From NCBI RefSeq assembly GCF_964204645.1, contig NC_134031.1, positions 17,419,307 through 17,483,306 on the forward strand: a DNA stretch of 64,000 nucleotides, read 5' to 3'. A program made the translations under genes and the position numbers. The stretch is from Tubulanus polymorphus (lineage: Eukaryota; Nemertea; Palaeonemertea; Tubulaniformes; Tubulanidae). Under the pieces are notes generated by a model. It saw only the letters and a list, made by a program, of their open reading frames with translations, ran no database searches and was not told the DNA's origin. Every line of letters begins with the position of its first letter. Position 1 is the first letter of the stretch. Positions 22,591 to 34,300 of this stretch are shown here, piece after piece.

Positions 22591-24542
22591 TTACTTATCA
22601 ACGAGATTAGGGTTTTCGAATTCAGTTACTGTAAATGATCCGAAATTTCGAGGTTTGTGTCCGATTTTGTTACGAAAAATAACGGCCATTCTCCCGAAGG
22701 TTCGTTCGCCGAGTAACGCAGCATCCAGACAGCGTAGCGTGTGAAATATCTCGGAATAGTCAGATACGATATCGTAAGCATTTGACATGACTGCTATGAG
22801 AAAGTTTAACAGCAATATTTCGATGATTATTATAAACGCCGTGTAGAGCAAGATGATTACATGCGGAAATTTTGAATCATATGGTTCGATTCCGTTGATA
22901 TTCAGCATTATGAGAAGTGCGCTGAAGAATCCTCTGGCGGTTGTTTGGAAACCAGTTTCTTTGGCGTAGGAGTCGGTTTCGCTGTGAATTGCAGCCTTCA
23001 GAGCTAAAACGAATGAAGTGAAAATCACCATGGCCGTCACCATGAAACTCGCCATTTCGACTAACATGCGCTGGTAGCCGATAACGAACACCCCGATTTT
23101 GGGTATGAATTGAAACACGCTCATTGCGCAAAATGCGCTGGAGGTCGTCGCGATGGCTAAACTGATGTAAAACAAAGATGCCGTATCGTAGGTTTGCTTG
23201 ATTCTACCGTCCGAAATCAATAAGGCGATCATCAAAGTTATGATAATTGAAACACTTCTTATAATGCAAGTGATCGTGTAAAAATATTGCGACACGACCG
23301 TCTTCGAAGATCTTTTCGGCATATTTAACGGGTAGATCGCTGCATTGACGATCAAATACGTGATGATGATAACCAACTCACTAGTACACAATACGATCAG
23401 GACCATCATGATCGCGTACGTAGGTCTTGCTAATTTGTCTGTTTTACTGGCATTCACTAAAAATGGTACTTCAACTAGCGACACCGCGTACCAAAACAGA
23501 CAAGCAACGACTGCCTGGAAGATTATCACCGGTGCAAAGTAAGGCTGGTATCGTTTCATTTTACGATGGATCCATTTTTTGATAACCGGTTCTTTGTACA
23601 GTTCTTCGAAATTTGCCAATCGGTCATCGGTCAGTTTAGTTAAAAACCGTAACGGTGATTTCCACGCTCGTGAATTATCAGCACTGACTTCGTACTCGTG
23701 CAGACGATAAGTGCTCTCTTGCATCGGACCGTAATGGCCGCTTATTACGCGATAAGCGTCTTTAATTTGAAGAATCGCCTTCATCAGTTTGAACACACAT
23801 AATTTGGCCGCTAGTTCTAATGGACGATAGCCGTGCACGTTTTCTTGCTTGAGGAGAGGAATTAATGCATTGATTGGCAATGTATTTTCGAGAAAGTAAA
23901 GTATGCTAAGAGCAATCTCCTCTGAATCAGGGTTGAGTTGTGAATGGTGACAAAGTACGTGTAAAATATTGTCACGACCGCGCGCACTTTGAACAAGAAA
24001 ATCAAATCCTTGTAAATGAAAATAAGTCAAAACGCGAAGACTGCCGCAAGTAGCGGCTAACATGATTGGATATCTGCATGCTTCTCGAAGCTGTATGGCA
24101 TTTTTGCTTTCTGTCGAATCAACTTGTGTATCATCAAATATGAAGAAAATTGTTTTGAAATATGTCAATATCTGGTCGTCATCCAGTGAATTAAGAATGG
24201 ACTTGACAGCCTCTTCGTCGTCGGTTGTGATCGCCTCGAAATATGTGCGAGCTTTGTCTAAATTCAATCCCGGTTGGTGAAGTCGGTAAGCCGAGTTTGT
24301 AGCTTCTATAATATCAGACCGATGTGAACTTTCATCGACCTGTATTGTAGTATCTGTATCCATTTTATCTGAAAAAAACAACGTATTATATATAAACCAG
24401 TAAATATAGCGAAAACTCTGTGAGCTGAATGGTGTTTATATTTCAGCAAAAAGGTCTCACCACTTATTTGTTCACAATTCAATCGTTTCAGCGAAATATC
24501 TTCAACCGTCGGCTCAAATTCCACATCCGATGAAGTCTTCAT
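22591..24542 (-). CDS. TRP-like cation channel with ankyrin repeats (copy 2)
   Basis: Two exons join in frame to 619 residues: 24542-24461 (start ATG, donor GTGAGA) and 24368-22591 (acceptor TTTTTTCAG). The second exon holds the whole channel: ankyrin-type helices followed by six hydrophobic segments, a pore-loop-like GFFSALLIMLNINGIEP, and the S6 signature LLLNFLIAVMSNAYD. It is closely related to copy 1 along its length; the main difference is a longer S1-S2 loop (containing VNASKTDKLARP). The first exon adds an acidic 27-residue leader beginning MKTSSDVEFEP. Having the ankyrin and membrane regions in one exon is unusual for TRP genes and suggests an ancestral retrocopy that was then tandemly duplicated (inference). 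It lies divergent to XRN1, with about 850 bp between the start codons. TRP superfamily membership is firm; the subfamily (V or A type) is not resolved. Confidence 0.87.
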
Positions 24543-25389
24543 AGTTCTGAAGTTATGATAAATAATATGTGTCAGGTTCTAGAGCGATAACGGCGTCAGC
24601 TTGATTCTGAGATAATTGTGAAATCATGTAGATTTTTTATCAACAAAATGACGCTTAATGTGCATATATAACCTAAAATAAACATAAATAAATAAACATA
24701 AATAAGTAGTTGCCTTTTTGTCCCTTTTGCGTCTTTCAGTACCGTATTAGTATATTATGATCATCGATTTAGATACCTTCATTGATGATAGTTTAAACAA
24801 GAACAGCCATCTGTTCAAAAATCGAAATAAAAATGCAATATATAATTGATCATTGCACCATGTTCTAATGACGAAATAATAACCGCATTGGATCGAGGCG
24901 TTAACTGAATGGTGATAAAACAACTGAGGCATGAAATGTAACAAATACATAATGTATTAGCATTTATTTGAATATACATCGATATATACGTTACTTTGAA
25001 AATAATCTAAATACCAAATTTGAACTAAGTGCTTCCCTATTTACCAAGGAAATGTGACCATGAACGAAAACATTTCTAGTTACAAGGTGAAGTTCAGAAT
25101 GGGATTTTAATATGGTATACATGGCATTCAAGTTATCGTTGCCATCATTTATTCAATCTAAAAAAATACACCGATAGAATTGATGTTTGGATAAATATAT
25201 TTGAGTTGGATTTTATTGACTACGGTACAAATGGGATTCGAACCATTGTGCAGCGGAAGTATGACTACGGTCCATTGCAACGAACCATACATGTCACCAT
25301 CCATCGAAATAAAATGGAATAAATTCAATAAAATTCATGAAAATCTTACATATTATTTTAATTTCTGCGAGCTAAACTAGGATAAAGAG
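24543..25389. other. Divergent intergenic region between channel copy 2 and XRN1
   Basis: About 850 bp separate two divergently oriented start codons, so promoters for both genes are expected here. No TATA box can be assigned with confidence. A tRNA-like fragment lies at about 25205-25300. No other coding exon was seen. Confidence 0.5.
25205..25300 (-). repeat. Possible tRNA-derived SINE remnant
   Basis: On the minus strand, ATGGTTCGAATCCCAT matches a tRNA T-arm/B-box (GGTTCGAATCC) with the surrounding stem. Upstream sequence does not fold into a convincing D-arm and anticodon arm, so it is not called as a tRNA gene. The decamer TGACTACGGT is repeated at about 25217 and 25260. Probably a decayed tRNA-related retroposon. 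Confidence 0.35.
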
Positions 25390-28300
25390 ATGGGTGTACC
25401 GAAGTTTTATCGATGGATGAGTGAGCGTTACCCGTGTCTTAGCGAGGTCGTCAAAGAACACCAGGTATGTGCCACAACAATTACAAAGTGAAAGTATTTC
25501 AGAAAAATGACAAATAAAATCGGCCCGATCGATGTCGATAATAAAAATTTTTTTCTTTGGGGAATGTTTCCCCTGCCATTGGACCTGGAATGACCTGGAT
25601 GGATAAAACCTGATAGTGTTCACGAAATATGTTCTGCACTTGATTCTCTTTTTACAGTTACCAGAATTCGACAACCTATATCTGGATATGAACGGTATTG
25701 TTCACATATGCTCTCATCCCGAAGATGACAACCCGCATTTTCGAATCACTGAAGAGAAAATATTTGAAGATATATTTCACTATATCGAGGTAATATATGT
25801 CGTAGTAGCTGCAAAATTGATGGAAATTGAGAACTTTATTGACGTCTGGAAAATGTTGGTCCATTATGTCCCTGCCCTTTGGTTTTTGCCATATATGCCC
25901 CAAAACCTTTCTTCGGTCATCCTTATTACCGAGATGATGTATTTTACCGAGATCAACCGAGATCAACCGAGATGAAATTAAATATAACATATTTATTTAT
26001 TCCATATCGATTTTAACCATTGAAATCATATCATATCAGTAATAAATGCCTGCTGGGTTCATATTTTACATATTTTGTCGGATATTTTTGGAAAAATAAC
26101 TTTTAACTTTACCGAGATGAGATCGTCGATCAATCAAATTCAATGAAATTTTATTGCTAACCGAGTTTACGTTTTTGAAGTCAAAATTTTTTTAAATAAA
26201 AAAATATGTAAAATATGACTCAAGAAGGTATTTATTATTGATATAACATGATTTCAAGTGTTAAAATCGATAAGGAATAAATAAATATGTTATATTTAAT
26301 TTCATCTCGGTTGATCTCGGTTCATCTCGGTAAAATACATCATCTCGGTAATAAGGATGACCCCCTTTCTTTTCCTTAAGTTTAGTAGTTCAGCAGTGAT
26401 TCCATACCTCGGCCATTTTGAGCATAATCCAGGTTAGTTACTTAATCGTTGGTGGTAAGCTTTTTATAATCAGATGGGCTAATATACCAACATATATGTG
26501 GTTTATGAAAATATCCGATCGTGTAACTAAACCACAGACAGGTTACTGACTAAATCCAGGCGAGCTTGATGGAGTGGCAATCACTTTCACTCATAACTGG
26601 GCTAAATACATGTATTTTTGATAAGGGCGACATTTACGATAGCGAAATGAATGATTGTTTTCTTTCAGGTTCTGTTCCGAATGATCAAGCCGCAAAAGGT
26701 TTTCTTCATGGCTATAGATGGCGTTGCTCCACGAGCGAAAATGAACCAACAAAGAGGCCGACGTTTCAGGTAAAGCTGATGATGAATTAGCATTTGTTTT
26801 CTTAATTAATTGATATAATTTTTAGCTTATTTCTTAAATCGACTTGTTAAAATAATTTCTGCGTGGATTTTTAGATCAGCGAAGGAAGCCGACGATTTGA
26901 TCAGAAAAGCTCTTCAAAAGGGCGAAGTTCTGCCGACATCGGAGAGATTTGATTCGAATTGTATCACTCCAGGTATTTCATTCATTTTTGTACCCTATCA
27001 AGGATTGGAGCAGTTCATTTGAAATGTGATAAATCCTAAAAGGATTTTAACTCAGTTTATGAGCAAAACCGCAGTCGATGATATAACAGTATATTCTGAC
27101 AATACATTCATTTTCCTTTCTATGAAGTACTGAGAATAGTATCAGTCTACCAGTCATCCAGTGAATTTTCTCGGTTGGATTTTTTTAAATTTTGCCGATT
27201 TTGCAGAAATTTCATGTGCAAACAATGTAAATATTGATCCTCTATGTCATGTATTTTTGTATAGGTACGCCGTTCATGGTGCGATTGCAGGAACAATTGA
27301 AATACTTCGTCGTCAAAAAAGTCTCGACCGATCCATTGTGGCAGGGTCCGCGTATTTTCCTTTCCGGTCATCAGGTACGAATTATTTCAGGCGGAATTTG
27401 ATTGAGCTTTTCCGATGCCGGTGAACCTTGCGTCCCGATTCACAAAAGTTTAATGCGGTTTATCAGGGAGAGAGCGAGAAGATTGTCTGACACGAAAAAC
27501 TAATCCTAGTTTCATTTTACGCGAATGTATTTCAAAATATGAACGGTTTTCAATCGTTTGATATGTATTTTATTACAGACACCAGGCGAGGGTGAACACA
27601 AAATCATGGACTTCATCAGATACGAGAAATCTCAGCCGAATTATGATCCAAATACTCGTCACTGTCTATACGGTCTAGACGCCGATCTTGTAAGTTGTCT
27701 TCGTTTATAATGAATGGCTGAATGAATGAATTTTTTTTTCCATTTCAAAATTACATGATGTAATATAGAAATTTCTAAGGTTTCATGAAAAAATTTTTTA
27801 AAGAATTTTTTTATTTCAAATACTATTTATATCAAACGATTGTTGTATGAAAATCACCAGGAATAACCTAAAAATTCCCGTCTTTCCAGATCATGCTCGG
27901 TTTGACGAGTCACGAACCGCATTTTTCGCTGTTACGCGAAGAGGTTCGATTCGGCGGCAAAGAGAGTAAAAACAAACGATCAACTTGCCCGGAAGAGACG
28001 ACGTTTCATCTGTTGCATTTATCGCTGTTTCGCGAATATCTAGATTTTGAATTCGGTCGATTAAAGGTAAAAACTTCACAAATGTTAATTGACCAGTTTC
28101 GAACCAATTCCTTTATTTTGAATATTGCTGAAAGGGATGTTGTAATTTTAATCTTCAGAGGTCATATTCAGTTTGATGTTGTGTACGCCCTGGTTGAGTG
28201 ACCTATTTTTATCTCGATCTCAAACTAGCGCAATATTTGAAATACAGAAAATAACGCTGAGATATATATTGCAAATGCTCCATCAGGCCTTGAGAGATCT

Positions 28301-31300
28301 TGAAAATTGAATGATCAGATCAATCTTGAACTATTTAGGTACTTAAATCTCAAATATAATTAAAAAAACAATACCTCACCAAAACCTATGATAAAATCTT
28401 TTTGAACCAATTCCTTTAATTATCCGTGTAGATGGAAGTCCTTACCAAGAACTCGACGCCATAGAACCACCCTCTTCAACTAATCTATGTTATTCAAGTA
28501 CCCGACATGTGGCAAAATTACCCGACACCCTCCGTAACGCAACTAGCATCTGCGCCACATTGCGCCACACATGTCCAAAAATAGTGTTTTTTGTTTTTCA
28601 AATTGTCATCTTTTGAATATTTCGACTACCAGTAATCAATTTTGTCATAGGTTCAAAAACCTGCGATGGAAAAGTTTTGAATACGGAGAAAGGATTAAGG
28701 CGATTAAAATGGCTTTCAACTGCATGAGCAGTATTACCAGTATGAAAAAAATATATTCAAAAACACCAGATGGCTCGTATATTATACGTTTAATCTCGTG
28801 TCAACATTTGCGCTTGGTATTTTTTTTTGTAACAATGTATTCGGCATTTATTTGAAGATTAAATCACCTATTGCGAACGAACTGGTGCAAAAATTTCAAA
28901 TAAAAAATAACTGGTTAACTTTTTTCGTGGTTCTCTGGTTTCCATTATGAGAGCCTTATTTTCAAACTGTCTCTGCCTTTCTCTGCAGGTCTTTCAGCTA
29001 CTTAGCTTCGTTAATAGTGGGTCGATCTTGATGAAACTTGGGTACAATGTTAGTATGGGGATTTGGTTGTGCAGTGCAAAGAATGGGCTCACTGCGCCGC
29101 GTAGGCAGAATTAGGCACTATTGTTTTTCAGCGACATGACCTTGAAGATAACCTGGTAACTGAGGAACGGGGTCAAAATTCAAGAAGTTGTCATGACAAA
29201 AATTAGCTCTTGGCCCTAGATACAACATACCGTGTCCAAAACGCAATGGGAACAAATGCATAGGAATTTCTGAGTTGCCTCAGTGAGTGACGGCAGATTC
29301 GAGTCTGAGCCGGTTGTCGCCTATAGCTTGTTTTTTTTGCATTCGTTTTAGAATAAACTGCCATTCGAATACAATATCGAAAATATAGTCGACGATTGGG
29401 TTTTGATGGGATTCATAGTCGGCAACGATTTCATTCCGCACGCTCCCGATATGCACATCAAAAACGATGCTCTGCCGATGATCTGGCAAACGTACGCGTC
29501 CGTATTACCGACGTTAGACGGCTATTTGAACGAAGGCGGCTCTTTGAATTTGCGACGATTTGAAAAGTTCCTCACCGTTCTGAGCGATGTGAGTACCGGC
29601 TGCTTAAAAAAAATCGACAGATTGTTTTTCGTATCGTTACGAACTGCATATTTTCAGCTGTCGTTGCGTTAAATACATGAATTTTTAATGATTTCCAGTT
29701 CGATGTTGATCAGTTCAATGAGCGTTACGCCGATTTAAAATGGTTCGCCGGCAAAACCGGCAATAAAAAAGGGGTAAGTTCACCTTGCCGATGGGGATTT
29801 ATCTATTTTTTAATGAATTCCCTGTACAACGAGCTATCAAATTCCCACCAGCTGGTGGGCCTGCTAAATATGTTGCTTACATGGCTGGAAATTGGTTCAT
29901 TTTGTATCACTGCTATCATTTCAATCTTTCACATGAAAATGAAAAAAGATTGGGGAGACCAACTCTCCTAGATCAACTTAGTTTTGATTTTTGGATTCTT
30001 ATTTTAGCCATGAATTTACATTTTCCATACAATTACACATACATATATATCTATATTGTAGGCCAAGGGGAAAAAAGGGAAAACGAAATCATTCGCGGCA
30101 AACAAAGGTAGATTTGCCGCGTTAGACATCAGAGAAGAATACTCGGGTATACAGGATGAAGGTAAATATCTGTGAAAGGGGTTTCATAACAAATCAGGAA
30201 AAATCAGGGAATCTAGGATTTCGAATTCCGTGCAGGGAAAAAATCACTGCCATGTAGTGAAAAGCACATGTTTAAGCGCAGAAGTTGTCAATTTTGGAAA
30301 TCATTTATTAAGAAGTTGTTTTCAACGACAATTATTTCCCCATGGTTCTTATAGTTCACAAAAACCATGAAACTTAATTTACTGCTGGGGAAATCAGGGA
30401 ATTCTGACTCTTTTCTTGAATTTTAATTTTTGCGATCTTGTTCTTGTGTTGATGTGTGGCAAAAGAAACTAACTGAGAAGAAAAGCCTCGAACTGGGGAT
30501 ATCTTAATCGGGGGATTTTCAGTCAAGGTTCAGAGAACTATTGGGGAATTTCGGATTCTCGGATCCGTAAGAACCCCGTTTCCCGTAGTGATAACCGAAA
30601 TTGTTTTCATCATCAGACGTTTTGTACGACGACGATGACGAAGATTTCGTCGTCGATAAAATCGTTACGGTCGAAGAAGAAAAAGACGCGAAGGAAATGT
30701 TTCAGATGGAATTTCGCCAGCACAAACGTAACTATTACATGGAGAAACTCGAATATCCCGAAGTCACTCCGTAAGTGAAATGAGCAACACCTAGAATAAT
30801 ATCATTCATTTGCGCATATTTTAGACAAAGAAAAAACTACGAATTTATGCATTGATTTTACAGAGAAGTTTTGCAAGAACAAGCTCACTGCTATGTTCTC
30901 GGTATTCAGTGGATATTGAACTACTACTACAACGGCGTTGTATCTTGGGGCTGGTAAGTGGTTTTCGAGTTCAATATTTTCTCCTGATGCAAGGCAATTA
31001 CCGTGAAATTGTGAGTCGGCGTAATTCCGAATGTTGTGTGTCGGCTGCCGTGCTGAAGTGAATTATTAATGAATCATTTCCAATCTTTTTCGCCCTCTTC
31101 GAATAATTCATTTTGAAAAATAATATTTGTTTCATTTTGAATAATGATTCGAATATCGTTTCAGTAGATCTGCTGGTTGACCATTGATGAAACATTTTGT
31201 GACGATTATGTTGAAATCGTGCAATAACAATGAAAAAGAGAGTCCGAAAAAGTTTCCTTGAGCTTTATGTATTCCTGAAGATGATTTCTAGGATATAGTT

Positions 31301-34300
31301 GAAAGGTTGAAACATAATGATAGTTCAAGGAAACATTTCGGACTCTATTTCTAGCTCTGCTCTGTAGGGTTGGGTTAGCTGATATTAATCTATAAAAGAG
31401 CAGTTTAGTTCACATTTAACTTTGCACTTTTTTTTTTACTTAAAATAACCTAATTTGTGCTCAATGCCCTCTGAATTCATGTTTAACCATTGGTATCATC
31501 ATCACTATTTTCATCATAACAGTGATCATTCAAATATGATCAAGATATAGCACAAATTCTTACCTTTAAACAGTGCAGTAATGAGGTATCCGACAAGGTA
31601 ACACAACTACCAATATGAGCGTTAAACAGTATCAGCAGAGTTTCCCACTGAGATATGTCTCTTTAAGAGACATGCGTTATGCTGCATACTGATGTATGTA
31701 CTGTACACATGAGGCAGGTCGTATATAATTTAACAAGGATAACTAAAACTTTGGGTCTTAAACAGAATAGTATTAACGAGGTTCAACTTAACCATTATTT
31801 TTACTCATTTCCGGTCAGAATTTCTTAGAAATCATTTAGAATCTAAATGATTTTTCAGGTATTATCCGCACCATTACGCTCCATTTCTCAGCGACGTCAG
31901 AAATTTCAGCCAAATGAGTTTCGAGTTCGAGTACGGAAAACCGTTCTTACCATTTCAACAATTGATGGCTGTACTGCCAGCTGCCAGTAAAAACCTATTA
32001 CCCGAATGTTATCAGGTAAACGATTGATGCTAGAAATTAGATTCGTTGAAAAAGTGATATTTCATGTATTCATCATTGTTCTTTTCAGACATTGATGACC
32101 GATGAAATATCGCCAGTTATCGACTTCTATCCGGAAGCGTTCGACCAAGATTTGAACGGTAAACAACAAGCTTGGGAAGCGGTCGTTCTAATTCCGTTCA
32201 TCGACGAGGTAAGATGGATGATCGCTTTGATTTTTTTCACAAAAAGGATAAGATAAGTAAATACTTGAGACAAATTGAATTTGTGAAGATATTTGATAGA
32301 TTTTAGATAGCCCTGAACTCAAATTTCGACCCTTCCTGAAAATCTCTTAAAAAGCCCTGAGCTTGTTTGTGTGGTTCTAACTTCTCGAGTACGGTTCTAT
32401 AAAGAGCTTAGACTGAATTTCCCAATTATCAACTTAAATTTACAAAAAATTCTGTAAACTCGACCATTGATCACACAACTATATCTGCACTTTGATTTCT
32501 GATTTCAAAATAAAACCCCCTGTTTCGCTCCCGGCAGGTGTGGTGAGTTTGTAAAGGACTCCAAATCGAAATATCAAACGAAGTCTACAAATCAAATAAC
32601 AGGCCAATCCCTATTTTAAGATTAAAAAAGACCAATGTTACATATTTCTAATGACGATCTTCTTAGAATCGTTTGTTGGAAGCGATGGCGAGTGTGGAAC
32701 ATCGTTTAACGCCCGCCGAGCGTACACGCAATACGAACGGTTCTTGCATCATGTATCGTTTCACCGAACAGTCGCTTGGAACGTATAAATCGGCGAACCC
32801 TGCATTTCCTGATATACTCTTCAATCATGCGAAGTAAGTTTATAGATCCATTGCACCGTTCTAGTTAATCAGGGGCCGATCCAAGGGGAGGGTGTGCATC
32901 ACCTTAAAATGTCCCTAAAATTTTACGGGAAAATGAAAAATATTAAACTGATACCTTAAATTTAAATTCATAAGCTTCTATGTATACCCAATGAATAGAT
33001 GTTTTCCTGACAAGCTTTCTATTGGGGTATACTTGTATGATATGCCCTATTTTGAGGGTGGACCCCTTCCTTAATCAGACCCTAGATCCGCCTCTGTCAA
33101 TGCGTATGTGGAGTAACCCTGGAATTTTGTGTGGTGGATACATTCAAGTCGAGACTAGACAAGCATCATACAAACATTATGTATGGCCATTGATGAATTA
33201 TTAACATCTTCCCTGTCTCAACAAGCACACAATGGATTGATAAAAACGGTGTTGTAAACGTCAACCAGTGCAAAACCGCAATAGTGTTAATCTACTTGAT
33301 TTACTGTTAGTGTTGCTGTTACTGTTGATATCGAGACATTTTTAAATCCTGAATTGTAGAGAAAGTGAGATCGGTGCCGAGCTTTACCGACTGAAACCGA
33401 AAGAAATCAAGAAGGGACTCTGCGAAGGTGTTAGGATGGATGTCTACTATCCCGGATTTCCGACTATGAAACATATCAAACATTCTGTGAGTACTGACAG
33501 GGCCGCCTTCGGTTATCTGAATTAGTCGACTATAGTCGAACTAAACGAAACCAAATGTCTGTTAGTCGGAACTATATGCCGGAAATCGTTCGAAAATCAA
33601 GCGCATTCGGTTATTAGTTCCGACCACTAGTCGACTAGATACGAAAACCGAATTTGGCCCTGACTGACAACACCCGATCCAGTCGACAAATGGTGATGAT
33701 TGGAACCATTTTGAATTCAATTTCAGGCATACCTCGAGAAATGTAACGTGAAAGTATTTCAAATGAATAGTCGTAGCGAGAATATGATGTTGAAAATTGA
33801 AGACGGCAACAAAGATATGGTATTATTTAGTTAATCGCTGAAATACGCGAACAGGTCGCTAGTTCTTGATGTTCACGAGGGTTACCATTAAATTCTTCTT
33901 GTTTTGAATAGGATATTGATGAAGCAGCCCGCGAGCTGGTCGGCCGTTCGATGTTCGTTTCATGGCCTCACCTGATCGAAGCGAAAGTCGTGGCCATCTC
34001 GGACGGAACTATTAGGTAAGAAGTAATCGGTCTCGTTCATTTCAAGCTTAAATAAATAATTGTCGTAAAACGTTGAGAAATTTTAATTTCATTTATTTAT
34101 TTTTCATTCATTTATCCGATTCAGGTACGATATCGTGGAATGTTCCTCGAAAGGCGGTAAAACGCGCGGTCGAACGAAGTGCGTCGAGATGAATAAAACC
34201 TGTTTGTCGCAAGAGGAGAGCAAACTCTGGTACAGCGAAGTCGGTCGTATCAGAGACACGTAAGCGTTATTTACAGATCGCAATACAAGAAACGAAATCG

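Noticed and set aside
24747-24950. 67-codon minus-strand frame in the XRN1 divergent spacer
   Set aside because: Short, AT-rich and without motifs; typical chance frame.
25205-25300. tRNA gene on the minus strand
   Set aside because: The T-arm is good, but no convincing acceptor, D-arm or anticodon stem forms. Treated as a SINE remnant.
25616-25975. 119-codon frame continuing past XRN1 exon 2
   Set aside because: Only 25658-25789 is exon; the rest runs into the intron and the palindromic element after a good GTAATA donor.
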